DNA of 58,459 bases, from contig CAMELR010000014.1 of the NCBI GenBank assembly GCA_945923775.1, positions 1 through 58,459 of the forward strand. The letters run 5' to 3'. Below the pieces are notes generated by a model. The model saw only the letters and a program-made list of their open reading frames with translations, was not told the DNA's origin and searched no databases. How positions within the stretch are numbered: position 1 is the first letter of the stretch; every line of letters starts with the position of its first letter. A program made the position numbers and the translations under genes. Positions 1-8,310 of this stretch are shown piece after piece. This DNA is from an uncultured Clostridia bacterium. Its GTDB lineage: Bacteria > Bacillota > Clostridia > Oscillospirales > Ruminococcaceae.

Positions 1-30
1 GAGCAAAAAGGCGGTCAACTGATTTTACCG

Positions 31-60
31 AACAGCTTCCGGAAGGAGGCTGTTTTCGTT
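31..60 (+). terminator. Likely terminator of a gene lying left of the window
   Basis: An AACAGC / GCTGTT stem enclosing TTCC/GGAA is followed by a T-rich stretch (TTTTCGTTTT). No gene precedes it inside the window, so it probably ends a + strand gene beyond the left edge. Confidence 0.4.
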
Positions 61-185
61 TTACAGGCGTGGGAACGGCGCACGCTTGATTCGGAATTCT
101 TGTGCCCTGGCTGTTTTCCGATAGTATCATGTTTAAATCCGTAAAATGGGGCGATAAAATTCCGGAACAAAATATTACTTACCTC

Positions 186-239
186 TTGACAAAACCTTCC
201 TGAGGTGGTATAATCAAATCAAGATATCAAAATGATATC
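186..239 (+). promoter_or_regulatory. Promoter and dyad operator of the SPFH operon
   Basis: TTGACA at 186-191 and TATAAT at 209-214 are separated by 17 bp. Just downstream, over the expected transcription start, lies a perfect 7-bp inverted repeat GATATCA-AAA-TGATATC (223-239). A dyad in this position normally acts as a repressor site. The ribbon-helix-helix protein encoded third in the operon is a candidate ligand, which is inference. Confidence 0.75.
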
Positions 240-271
240 ACATTGAATATGAGGTAACGGGAGGTATTGAC

Positions 272-1222
272 ATGAAAGAGAAAACAACGAACTACGAGGA
301 AAAGGAGCTGCGCGCCCCGAGCGGCTGGGCGGTGCTGTTCCTGACGATAATTCTGTATCTGGCGGCGATCGGTCTGCTGATATTCTGCGCCGTAAACATT
401 GACGAGTACAGCTTTTCCGGATACGACGCCGGAATGATCGTCTGCATAATCTGGCTGTGCATAGGCTGGGTGCCGTTCATCGGACTGCGCGTTATAAAGC
501 CCAACGAGGCGCTGGTGCTGACCCTGTTCGGAAAGTACATCGGCACGCTCAAGCGCGAGGGATTCTATTTTGTGAACATTTTCAGCGTTCCTGCGGTCCC
601 TAAGGTGCAGGAAGGCGGCAAGCCGGGAGTTCCGCACACGAAAATTTCCCTCAAGACCATGACCCACGACAACCGCAGGCAGAAGATAAACGACCAGCTC
701 GGAAACCCGATAGAAGTCGGGATAGTAGTGGTATGGCGCGTTGTGAACACCGCGAAGGCTCTGTTCAACGTGGACGACTACGAGGACTTCATGTCGATAC
801 AGGCGGATTCCACATTGCGCGACGTAGTGAGGTGCTATCCGTACGACTCCACCGATTCTGACGAGAAGTCGCTGCGCGGCTCTTCACAGGAGGTCTGCGA
901 GCAGCTCAAGGCTACCCTCCAGGAGCGCGTCGAGCACGCCGGTCTGGAGATAATCGAGGCGCGGATAACCCACCTTGCATACGCGCCCGAGATAGCCGCC
1001 GCAATGCTCCAGCGCCAGCAGGCGACCGCAATAATCGAAGCGCGCCAGAAGATAGTAGACGGCGCGGTCGGAATGGTGGAGATGGCTCTGAACAAGCTGA
1101 GCGAGAGCAACGTCTGCGAGCTTGACGAGGAGCGCAAGGCGCAGATGGTGAGCAACCTGCTTGTAGTGCTCTGCGGCAACAAGGATGCTCAGCCGATAGT
1201 GAACAGCGGCTCCATCTATTAA
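272..1222 (+). CDS. SPFH/Band-7 domain membrane protein
   Basis: This 316-residue protein has two hydrophobic segments near the N-terminus (about residues 19-45 and 53-73). They are followed by a prohibitin/stomatin-type SPFH domain, recognisable from [19 protein letters not shown], then [22 protein letters not shown] and the helical end [24 protein letters not shown] proteins oligomerise on membranes as scaffolds and often partner with membrane proteases. That fits the next gene, an intramembrane protease homologue. The start is set by GGGAGGT ahead of the ATG. It is first in a tight four-gene operon (9-bp gap, a short gap, then an ATGA overlap). The exact role is not known. Confidence 0.85.
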   Translation: MKEKTTNYEEKELRAPSGWAVLFLTIILYLAAIGLLIFCAVNIDEYSFSGYDAGMIVCIIWLCIGWVPFIGLRVIKPNEALVLTLFGKYIGTLKREGFYFVNIFSVPAVPKVQEGGKPGVPHTKISLKTMTHDNRRQKINDQLGNPIEVGIVVVWRVVNTAKALFNVDDYEDFMSIQADSTLRDVVRCYPYDSTDSDEKSLRGSSQEVCEQLKATLQERVEHAGLEIIEARITHLAYAPEIAAAMLQRQQATAIIEARQKIVDGAVGMVEMALNKLSESNVCELDEERKAQMVSNLLVVLCGNKDAQPIVNSGSIY

Positions 1223-1231
1223 GGAGGACGT

Positions 1232-2026
1232 ATGACGGATATCGTTTTTTCAGCGGAAAGCATTGCCTCGCTTGTGATAATGGCGGCGCTCGGGATAGGT
1301 ATCCCGGTGGCGGCGGCTCTGGTGTGGAGATTCGCACTGCACAAAGGTACGATGAAAGCCACCTTCATCGGCGCGGGAATGTTCTTCCTGTTTGCAATCA
1401 TACTTGAGCGGCTGCTCCATATGGTCATGATTCCGGTGGTGTCCGGAAATATCGTGCTGTACGTTGTATACGGCGCAGTCGCTGCGGGAGTATTCGAGGA
1501 AACAGCGCGTTTCCTGAGCTTCCAGTTCCTGATGAAGAACAGCCGCAGCGCTGAAAACGCGGTGTCCTACGGGCTGGGTCACGGCGGCTTTGAGGCGCTG
1601 TACCTCCTCGGGCTGACCGCAGTGAGCGCGCTGATGATGGCGGCTTCCGTGAACTCGATGGGAGTCAGCGAATTTATAAACAGCGCTTCCGGCGGCAGCG
1701 ACGCTGTAGCCCAGCAGCTCATGGCGCAGCTTGCGGGCTTTGCGCAGTCGAGCTATTCCGGAGCGGCGCTGGCGGTTTTCGAGCGTATAGTTGCTATGGC
1801 GCTGCACGTTTCGCTTTCCGTTCTGGTGATGGAGGCGGTCATGGTAAGGGGCAGAATGTGGCTCTATCCTGCGGCGATAGTTATTCACGCGCTGATGGAC
1901 GTTCCCGCGGTGCTGTACCAGTGCGGCGCGATCAATATTATCGTGTGCGAGGTAATTGTGGCGGTGTTCACGGCGGTGTGGGCAGTTGTCGCGGTGAAGA
2001 GATACAAGTACCTCAGAACAAAGTAA
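1232..2026 (+). CDS. YhfC-family predicted intramembrane glutamic protease
   Basis: This is a 264-residue, highly hydrophobic protein with about seven or eight membrane segments. The motifs FEETARFLSF (about residues 89-98) and NAVSYGLGHGGFEALYL (about 108-124) carry the conserved Glu and His expected of the YhfC/DUF2324 group, related to Abi/CPBP-like glutamic membrane proteases. A third conserved patch, HALMDVPAVLYQ, lies near the C-terminus. AAGGAGG precedes the ATG. Pairing with an SPFH scaffold recalls FtsH-HflKC-type protease/scaffold partnerships; applying that here is inference. The substrate is unknown. Confidence 0.8.
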   Translation: MTDIVFSAESIASLVIMAALGIGIPVAAALVWRFALHKGTMKATFIGAGMFFLFAIILERLLHMVMIPVVSGNIVLYVVYGAVAAGVFEETARFLSFQFLMKNSRSAENAVSYGLGHGGFEALYLLGLTAVSALMMAASVNSMGVSEFINSASGGSDAVAQQLMAQLAGFAQSSYSGAALAVFERIVAMALHVSLSVLVMEAVMVRGRMWLYPAAIVIHALMDVPAVLYQCGAINIIVCEVIVAVFTAVWAVVAVKRYKYLRTK

Positions 2027-2047
2027 CAGGGCAGGGAGGTGAGCCGC

Positions 2048-2233
2048 ATGGCTGACGGCGAAAAGAAGGAAAAGAAGCAGATACCTCTGCGGCTCTCCGC
2101 GACGCTTTACAACGAGCTTATGCAGTGGGCGGAGGACGATTTCCGCTCGGTGAACGGGCAGATAGAGTACCTGCTGACCGAGTGCGTGAAGTACCGCAAG
2201 AAGCACTCAAAGCCGGAAAAGGAGGACGAATGA
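2048..2233 (+). CDS. Small Arc/MetJ-type ribbon-helix-helix protein
   Basis: This is a 61-residue basic protein. The segment KQIPLRLSATLYNELMQWAEDD followed by FRSVNGQIEYLLTECV has the strand-helix-helix layout of Arc-type DNA-binding proteins. The ATG at 2048 is preferred to the GTG at 2039 because GGGAGGT lies 7 bases upstream of it and would overlap the GTG. It ends in an ATGA overlap with the next gene. RHH proteins bind DNA as dimers on short dyads; the operon's own leader dyad at 223-239 is an attractive target, though this is untested. Confidence 0.7.
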   Translation: MADGEKKEKKQIPLRLSATLYNELMQWAEDDFRSVNGQIEYLLTECVKYRKKHSKPEKEDE

Positions 2234-2592
2234 ACGACGGTGTTGTGTATCTCCTGAGCTACCTCATACTGCCGGTTCTGCTGATAGTTGTGGGACTTGT
2301 CATTTGGAGGTTCCCGCCGGGGTACGGCGGGAGCGTGGGCTACAGGACGAAGCGTTCCCGCAGCAGCCAGCAGGCGTGGGATTTCGCGCAGGTGTACTGG
2401 GGCAGGCTGATTCTGGTGATGAGCATTCCTATGCTGGTTATTTCCGTGGGCGCGGGAGTGTTCCAGATAGTAAAGCCGCTGAGTGAGGAGACCGGGCTGC
2501 TGGTGTTCTGTGTTGTCATGACGGTTCAGCTTGTTCCGCTGTTTGTGAGCATAGGGGTCACGGAATCAGCTTTGAAAAGGCGATTTGAATAG
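2230..2592 (+). CDS. SdpI-family membrane protein
   Basis: This is a 120-residue protein with three predicted membrane segments. It carries the SdpI/YhfL signature after the first helix: a GYRTKRSRSSQQAWDFAQ region in which the Gly-Tyr-Arg-Thr and Trp are typical. In Bacillus, SdpI gives immunity to the SdpC toxin and also acts in signalling; most homologues have no known toxin partner. The ATG overlaps the stop of the preceding RHH gene (ATGA), so the two are translationally coupled. No toxin gene is visible nearby, so an immunity role is not claimed. Confidence 0.75.
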   Translation: MNDGVVYLLSYLILPVLLIVVGLVIWRFPPGYGGSVGYRTKRSRSSQQAWDFAQVYWGRLILVMSIPMLVISVGAGVFQIVKPLSEETGLLVFCVVMTVQLVPLFVSIGVTESALKRRFE

Positions 2593-2596
2593 AAAA

Positions 2597-2627
2597 AACA
2601 GGGCAAGCTATAGCGGCTTGCCCTGTT
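2597..2627. terminator. Bidirectional terminator between convergent genes
   Basis: A 12-bp stem AACAGGGCAAGC / GCTTGCCCTGTT has a 7-nt loop. It is flanked by an A run on the left, which is a T run for the minus strand, so it can serve both the SdpI operon and the opposing DUF308 gene. Confidence 0.8.
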
Positions 2628-2662
2628 AAAATATGTCGTCTGAAACGGTTCAGAGATCCGCA

Positions 2663-3256
2663 TTAATCGTCGCGTTCTTCGCATTCGCCTTCGATAACGT
2701 CGGGGCGCTGGTGCTTGATTATCTTGATAGCGGTGATGGCAGTGATGAGGTTCAGAATGCCCTCTGAAAGTATCGAGATACCGAGAAGTATCATAAGAAG
2801 GCTGCTGCCCGCGCCAGGTCTCAGCATGAGCGCCAGACCAAGTATACCAGTAATGACCGCCATCGCGAAAATCAGCCACCATCTGCCGAGACCGAATTTC
2901 TTGGCTTCAAATGCGGTCTGGATTTTCAGAACGCCGTCAAGCAGGAAGAACAGTCCCATAGCGCTGCATACGAATATCATCAGGCTTGCGGGGTTTATCA
3001 GAACGATGACGCCAAGCGCGATAAGGATAATTCCCGAGGTGAGGTCGTGCTGGAACGCCAGCCGGTAGAGATCCTTAGAAAAGTACCCCGCCATTCTGAC
3101 GGCTCCGAAAACTATCATGACGATTCCGATGAGAACGCCGATAAGCCCCGAGAAAACCTCGGGCAGGCAGATGAGCAGAATACCCAGCACGCACAGCGCT
3201 GCGGACATCACGATATAGCCGATCTTTGCGGCTCTCATAGGTAAAACAGAACGCAT
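2663..3256 (-). CDS. DUF308 / HdeD-like six-helix membrane protein
   Basis: This 197-residue protein has six hydrophobic helices in three similar pairs, each with the small-residue-rich pattern typical of the HdeD/DUF308 family (for example GILLICLPEVFSGLIGVLIG and GVIVLINPASLMIFV). The C-terminus is acidic and cytoplasmic-looking (ending EGECEERDD). HdeD of E. coli is linked to acid resistance; for most Gram-positive homologues the role is unknown. GGAGGG precedes the ATG. It is monocistronic and convergent with the SPFH operon. An extended -10 (TGATATAAT) lies upstream near 3315-3325. Confidence 0.75.
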   Translation of the reverse strand: MRSVLPMRAAKIGYIVMSAALCVLGILLICLPEVFSGLIGVLIGIVMIVFGAVRMAGYFSKDLYRLAFQHDLTSGIILIALGVIVLINPASLMIFVCSAMGLFFLLDGVLKIQTAFEAKKFGLGRWWLIFAMAVITGILGLALMLRPGAGSSLLMILLGISILSEGILNLITAITAIKIIKHQRPDVIEGECEERDD

Positions 3257-3392
3257 AGAAATCCCTCCAGTAGGTATTGAAGCCGCACCGGAAACCGGTG
3301 TGCCTTTATTCTTACTGATATTATATCACAAGTTTACAGACATTAAAACGGTCAATTTTTCCTGAATGGGGGGGAAACGCGCGGCTCCGGGG

Positions 3393-4178
3393 TCAGGTAA
3401 GCCCGCAGAGGGTTTCGATTTCCTTTACCCACTTGACGGGGTAGCAGGCGAGGAGCTCCTCGTGGCGCAGGTCATGCTCGTGTATCACCGGGTGAGCGAA
3501 GTGCTTCAGGTAACGCGCGCGGTACTTTTCGCCCATTTTCAGCGCGTAGAAAATATGTATCTCACCGTGCCTGGGGTCGATCTTGTCCGGCAGTGGAGTC
3601 ATCATGTCGGAGCCGAACTGGTTCGCGACGCTCTCCTTTGAAACGAACGGCATGCCGTTTCCGTCGGGACCCTTCATCATGCCCATGAATTTTCTGCCGT
3701 ATTCGCCGTTTTCCTGCATGGATTTTTCGGCGCGCTTCTTCATGAATCCCTTCTTGTATTCGCCGTCGTGTATCAGCGGGTAGATCATCGGGACTCCGAT
3801 TTTTACGAGCAGTCCGGTTTTGAATTTCCCAGCCTGGTCGAGGTCGGAGCTTCCGAGTATTCCGTAGTCCATCGTGATTTTTTCACGCGCCGCTAGCAGC
3901 CCTACGAACGAACCTCCCAGCGAGCACCCGTAGACCGCGCAGACGTGTCCTCCGTGCTTTGCGGTGATGTAGTCCTCGATTTTCGAGACCTCCTCGAGCA
4001 TGGTGGGGAATGTGGAGCTTTCGGTCTCGTCGAAACCGTCGTAGGATACCACGCACACCCGGAACTTCTCCTGAAGCAGCGGGATAACCTCGCCGAAGTT
4101 CGTTTTCCAGTAGCAGCACGTTCCCGGGAGCAACATTATTGCCGGTTTTGTTTCGTCGCCAAATTCGTATACTGTCAT
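3393..4178 (-). CDS. Alpha/beta-hydrolase family protein
   Basis: This is a 261-residue protein with an alpha/beta-hydrolase core. The oxyanion-side LLPGTCCYW motif follows the first strand, and the nucleophile elbow GCSLGG (G-x-S-x-G, Ser near residue 89) lies about where expected. A late EHDLRHEELLACYP segment could supply the catalytic His. There is no signal peptide, so it is probably cytoplasmic. AAGGAG is positioned ahead of the ATG. The substrate cannot be told; it may be a lipase-like or peptidase-like esterase. Confidence 0.75.
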   Translation of the reverse strand: MTVYEFGDETKPAIMLLPGTCCYWKTNFGEVIPLLQEKFRVCVVSYDGFDETESSTFPTMLEEVSKIEDYITAKHGGHVCAVYGCSLGGSFVGLLAAREKITMDYGILGSSDLDQAGKFKTGLLVKIGVPMIYPLIHDGEYKKGFMKKRAEKSMQENGEYGRKFMGMMKGPDGNGMPFVSKESVANQFGSDMMTPLPDKIDPRHGEIHIFYALKMGEKYRARYLKHFAHPVIHEHDLRHEELLACYPVKWVKEIETLCGLT

Positions 4179-4199
4179 TTCTGGATCTCCTTTTAATAT

Positions 4200-4270
4200 G
4201 TTAGATAAAGCTAACCGTGCTTTATAATAATCATCAGACTGATTATATCACACAATTTTCATTTTTGCAA
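4200..4270 (-). promoter_or_regulatory. Promoter and possible operator of the hydrolase gene
   Basis: On the minus strand TTGCAA (4265-4270) and TATAAT (4242-4247) are 17 bp apart. Between promoter and start codon lies a GTTAG-ATAAAG-CTAAC dyad (4200-4215) that could be an operator. Confidence 0.6.
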
Positions 4271-4312
4271 CCCTCTTAATTGTGAAAACCACATGAAATG
4301 TTAAGTGCCTAC

Positions 4313-4334
4313 AAATCGCATGGTAATGCGATTT
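4313..4334. repeat. Perfect 9-bp inverted repeat in the hydrolase/ABC intergenic region
   Basis: AAATCGCAT-GGTA-ATGCGATTT forms a perfect hairpin or protein-binding dyad between the two divergent promoters. There is no T tract, so it is more likely a regulator site than a terminator. The rest of the region (4179-4524) holds the two promoters and no gene. Confidence 0.6.
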
Positions 4335-4434
4335 TCCGCGCTGTTATGCGGCTATGGTTTTGCAAACAAATTAACATAGTTAAATTTGCTGAAAATGGCT
4401 TGACAAATGGGCTAAAATATGTCAGAATAGCGGG

Positions 4435-4463
4435 TTTACATTAAAAAAAATATGTACTATAAT
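4435..4463 (+). promoter_or_regulatory. Promoter of the ABC exporter operon
   Basis: TTTACA (4435-4440) and TATAAT (4458-4463) are spaced 17 bp. A second weaker possibility, TTGACA at 4400 with CAGAAT at 4423, lies upstream. Confidence 0.6.
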
Positions 4464-4524
4464 AATAAGGCAACTAATCAATGCGAATGGCATGACAGAC
4501 AACAACACAAGGAGGAATAAAAGC

Positions 4525-6306
4525 ATGTTAAAAACACTTGCGGCGCAGATAAAGCAATATAAGCGATCGACGCTGCTTACCCCCCTATTTACAGTGCTGG
4601 AAGTCGTGATGGAGGTACTTATCCCGTTCGTCACGGCGGCTATAATCGACAAGGGCATTAACGCCGGAGATATATCCAAGGTGTACATCTACGGCGGCGT
4701 TATGCTCATCATGGCGTTCATGAGCCTTGCGTTCGGCGTACTCGCCGGCAAGTTCGCCGCGAACGCTTCCGCGGGATTCGCATGTAATCTCCGTGACGCG
4801 ATGTTCACCAATATCCAGCAGTTCTCTTTCTCGAACATAGATAAATTCAGCACCGCTGGCCTCGTTACACGTATGACCACCGACGTCACCAACCTTCAGA
4901 ACGCATTCCAGATGATAATACGCATTGCTGTAAGAGCTCCTATCATGCTCATAAGCAGCATCGTAATGTGCATGATCATCAACGTGCGTATCAGCCTGAT
5001 ATTCCTCGGCGCGATGGTGGTTCTGGGTAGCGTGCTCGCTATCATCGTTTCCAAGGCCACTAAGGTGTTCGACCAGGTTTTCCCGAGGTACGACGACCTC
5101 AACGCCAGCGTTCAGGAGAATATCTCCGGTATCCGCGTCGTAAAGGGCTTCGTACGCGAGCAGCACGAGAACGAAAAGTTCGTGAACGCTTCCGGAAGCC
5201 TCTACAAGATGTTCATTAAGGCGGAGAAGATCATATCCTGGAACAACCCGGTTATGATGTTCGTTATTTACGCGTGCATTCTGCTGATATCCTGGTTCGG
5301 CGCGCAGTTCATCGTAGGCGGCACCCTCACCACCGGCGAGCTTACCTCCCTGTTCAGCTACATTATGAGCGCGCTGATGTCCCTTATGATGCTTTCCATG
5401 ATCTTCGTTATGATCACCATGTCGGTAGCGAGCGCACGCCGTATCTGCGAGGTGCTCAACGAAAAGTCCGATATCACCAACCCGGAGAAACCCGTTATGG
5501 AGATCACAGACGGCTCCATTGACTTTGACCACGTGAACTTCACATACAAGCACAAGTCCGATCAGCTCAAGGCGAAGAAGTCCGACCTTGACGGCGGCGA
5601 GGAGATACTCAACGATATCGACCTGCACATACATTCCGGCGAGACCATCGGGATCATAGGCGGCACGGGCTGCGGCAAGTCCACATTCGCGAGCCTCATC
5701 AGCCGTCTGTACGACGTAGACAGCGGCTCTGTCAGCGTAGGCGGCGTAGACGTTCGCAAGTACGACCTCGAGCTGCTCCGCGACAAGGTAGCCGTAGTGC
5801 TCCAGAAGAACGTGCTGTTCTCCGGAACGATACTCGACAACCTCCGCTGGGGCAATGAGAACGCCACCGAAGCGGAGTGCGAGGAAGCATGCAGACTTGC
5901 CTGCGCAGATGAGTTCATCGAGAGAATGCCCGACCGCTACAACACGATGATAGAGCAGGGCGGCGCGAACGTATCCGGCGGTCAGAAGCAGAGGCTCTGT
6001 ATCGCAAGAGCGCTGCTGAAGAGCCCGAAGATACTTATACTCGACGATTCCACCAGCGCGGTCGACACCGCGACCGACGCGAAGATACGCCAGGCGTTCG
6101 CCGAGAAGATCCCCGGAACGACGAAGATCATCATTGCGCAGCGAATCTCCAGCGTTAAGGACGCAGACCGCATAATCGTAATGGACGACGGCAGGATCTG
6201 CGGATTTGCTCCGCACGACGAGCTGTTAAAGACCAACGAGATCTACCGTGAGATATACACGCTCCAGACCCAGTCCGGCGGCGATTTCGACAAACCTAAT
6301 GAATAA
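4525..6306 (+). CDS. ABC exporter half-transporter with degenerate ATP site (TmrA/LmrC-like)
   Basis: This is a 593-residue type IV ABC half-exporter, with six membrane helices (to about residue 300) followed by an ATPase domain. Walker A is GGTGCGKST and the signature is VSGGQKQR. The Walker B end is LILDDST, with Asp in place of the catalytic Glu, and the H-loop reads IIAQRIS, with Gln in place of His. This is the pattern of the non-catalytic partner in heterodimeric exporters such as TM287/288 and LmrCD. The ATG at 4525 is chosen over the one at 4492 because AAGGAGG lies just ahead. The catalytic partner follows 14 bp downstream. The substrate (drug, lipid or peptide) is not predictable. 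Confidence 0.9.
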   Translation: MLKTLAAQIKQYKRSTLLTPLFTVLEVVMEVLIPFVTAAIIDKGINAGDISKVYIYGGVMLIMAFMSLAFGVLAGKFAANASAGFACNLRDAMFTNIQQFSFSNIDKFSTAGLVTRMTTDVTNLQNAFQMIIRIAVRAPIMLISSIVMCMIINVRISLIFLGAMVVLGSVLAIIVSKATKVFDQVFPRYDDLNASVQENISGIRVVKGFVREQHENEKFVNASGSLYKMFIKAEKIISWNNPVMMFVIYACILLISWFGAQFIVGGTLTTGELTSLFSYIMSALMSLMMLSMIFVMITMSVASARRICEVLNEKSDITNPEKPVMEITDGSIDFDHVNFTYKHKSDQLKAKKSDLDGGEEILNDIDLHIHSGETIGIIGGTGCGKSTFASLISRLYDVDSGSVSVGGVDVRKYDLELLRDKVAVVLQKNVLFSGTILDNLRWGNENATEAECEEACRLACADEFIERMPDRYNTMIEQGGANVSGGQKQRLCIARALLKSPKILILDDSTSAVDTATDAKIRQAFAEKIPGTTKIIIAQRISSVKDADRIIVMDDGRICGFAPHDELLKTNEIYREIYTLQTQSGGDFDKPNE

Positions 6307-6320
6307 GGAGGCGGAAACAG

Positions 6321-8255
6321 ATGGCAATGGGAAACAGGCGTCAGCCTGCTGCGATAAATCGCAAGAACATGGATTTCAAAGTGCTGGGCAGAGTGCTCGG
6401 CTATATGATGAAGCGCTATAAATTCCGCTTCATACTGGTTCTAGTGTGCATACTCATCACGGCTGTATCCACCCTGGTGGGAATGCTGTTCATGCAGAGC
6501 CTCATCGACGACTACATCACGCCGATGCTGAATACGGTGAACGCCGGCGGCACCGCGGATTTCGCTCCGCTGCTCGGGGCGCTGGTGCGTATCGCGCTGA
6601 TATACGTGGTGGGCATTATAAGCTCCTTCACCTATAACAGACTGATGATCTACATTACCCAGGGAACCATGCGCGACCTCAGAAACGACATTTTCACACA
6701 CATGGAATCCCTCCCGATAAAATATTTCGACACAAACGCTCACGGCGACATCATGTCCATCTACACCAACGACGTTGACACGCTCCGCCAGCTTATCAGC
6801 CAGAGCATTCCGCAGATGGTGAATTCGCTGGTAACGCTGATAATCACATTTGTCAGCATGATAGTGCTGAGCATTCCGCTGACAATTCTCACCGTTGTTA
6901 TGGTGCTGGTAATGATGTTTGCCGCAAGCAAGATAGGCGGCAAGTCCGCAAAGTACTTCGGCGCACAGCAGAAGGACCTTGGTATCGTAAACGGTTACAT
7001 CGAGGAAATGATGGAAGGTCAGAAGGTAGTCAAGGTATTCAACCACGAGGAGAAGAACATGGAGAGCTTCAGAAAGCTCAACGATCAGCTCCGCGTTTCC
7101 GCAGACAATGCGAACAAGTTCGCGAATATCCTCATGCCTGTCAGCGCGAACCTCGGAAATATCAGCTACGTGCTCTGCGTTGCAGTAGGCGCGGTGCTTT
7201 CCCTGGTGCTCGGCTCCGACGTGACCGGACTTACCCTCGGTTCGCTGGTCGCGTTCCTTACGCTGAACAAGAGCTTCTCACAGCCGGTTATACAGGTCAG
7301 CCAGCAGCTCAACGCCGTTGTCATGGCTATGGCGGGCGCGAAGCGTGTATTTAAGCTGCTTGACGAAAAGCCCGAGACCGACGAAGGCTATGTTGAGCTT
7401 GTAAACGCAAACATCGCCGAGGAAGGCACGATCACCGAGTCCGAAAAGCGCACCGGCGTATGGGCGTGGAAGCACCCGCACACCGCAGACGGCACCGTAT
7501 CCTACCGCAAGATGGAGGGCAGCGTTGTATTCGACGGCGTAGACTTCGGCTATAACGAGGACAAGATGGTGCTCCATGACATCAAGCTCCACGCGGAACC
7601 CGGACAGAAGATAGCGTTCGTAGGCTCCACCGGCGCGGGCAAGACCACCATCACGAACCTCATCAACCGTTTCTACGACATTCAGGACGGCAAGATACGC
7701 TACGACGACATCAACATCAACAAGATAAAGAAGGCGGATCTCCGCCGTTCACTGGGACTGGTTCTCCAGGATACCCACCTGTTCACCGGCACGGTAATGG
7801 ACAATATCCGTTACGGACGTCTTGACGCCACCGACGAGGAGTGTATCGCGGCTGCAAAGCTCGCGAATGCTCACAGCTTCGTGAAGCGCCTTCCGGACGG
7901 CTACAACACCATGCTGACCGGCGACGGCGCGAACCTCTCGCAGGGTCAGCGCCAGCTTCTTGCGATAGCGAGAGCGGCAGTCGCAGACCCGCCCGTGCTG
8001 ATACTCGACGAGGCTACGTCCTCCATCGACACCAGAACCGAGCGCCTTGTACAGGACGGCATGGATAAGCTAATGCATGGCAGAACAACGTTCGTCATCG
8101 CGCACAGACTGTCCACGGTACGCAATTCCGACTGCATAATGGTACTCGAGCAGGGCAGGATAATCGAGCGCGGAAGCCACGACAAGCTCATCAAGGAGCA
8201 GGGACGCTACTATCAGCTCTACACCGGCAAGCCGGCTAAGAAAGCGGCTGAGTAA
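6321..8255 (+). CDS. ABC exporter half-transporter with canonical ATP site (TmrB/LmrD-like)
   Basis: This 644-residue half-exporter is co-transcribed with the previous gene. Its motifs are complete: Walker A GSTGAGKTT, signature LSQGQRQ, Walker B LILDEAT with the catalytic Glu, and H-loop IAHRLS. There is a longer linker between the membrane and nucleotide domains (about residues 345-395), as often seen in the second subunit of heterodimers. Together the two genes should make one exporter with a single hydrolysing site. GGAGGCGG precedes the ATG. No regulator gene adjoins it, so its inducer is unknown. Confidence 0.9.
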   Translation: MAMGNRRQPAAINRKNMDFKVLGRVLGYMMKRYKFRFILVLVCILITAVSTLVGMLFMQSLIDDYITPMLNTVNAGGTADFAPLLGALVRIALIYVVGIISSFTYNRLMIYITQGTMRDLRNDIFTHMESLPIKYFDTNAHGDIMSIYTNDVDTLRQLISQSIPQMVNSLVTLIITFVSMIVLSIPLTILTVVMVLVMMFAASKIGGKSAKYFGAQQKDLGIVNGYIEEMMEGQKVVKVFNHEEKNMESFRKLNDQLRVSADNANKFANILMPVSANLGNISYVLCVAVGAVLSLVLGSDVTGLTLGSLVAFLTLNKSFSQPVIQVSQQLNAVVMAMAGAKRVFKLLDEKPETDEGYVELVNANIAEEGTITESEKRTGVWAWKHPHTADGTVSYRKMEGSVVFDGVDFGYNEDKMVLHDIKLHAEPGQKIAFVGSTGAGKTTITNLINRFYDIQDGKIRYDDININKIKKADLRRSLGLVLQDTHLFTGTVMDNIRYGRLDATDEECIAAAKLANAHSFVKRLPDGYNTMLTGDGANLSQGQRQLLAIARAAVADPPVLILDEATSSIDTRTERLVQDGMDKLMHGRTTFVIAHRLSTVRNSDCIMVLEQGRIIERGSHDKLIKEQGRYYQLYTGKPAKKAAE

Positions 8256-8273
8256 GTCAGCAGAATAACACAG

Positions 8274-8310
8274 CGGCAGGTCGATAAGTCGGCCTGCCGA
8301 TTTTGTATTA
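8274..8310. terminator. Terminator between ABC operon and convergent gene
   Basis: CGGCAGG / CCTGCCG stem (8274-8280 and 8293-8299) followed by ATTTTGTATTATTTTT. Confidence 0.7.

Noticed and set aside
4585-6216. 543-codon open frame antisense to the first ABC gene
   Set aside because: Shadow of a GC-biased gene; composition unlike a protein and no promoter or ribosome site.
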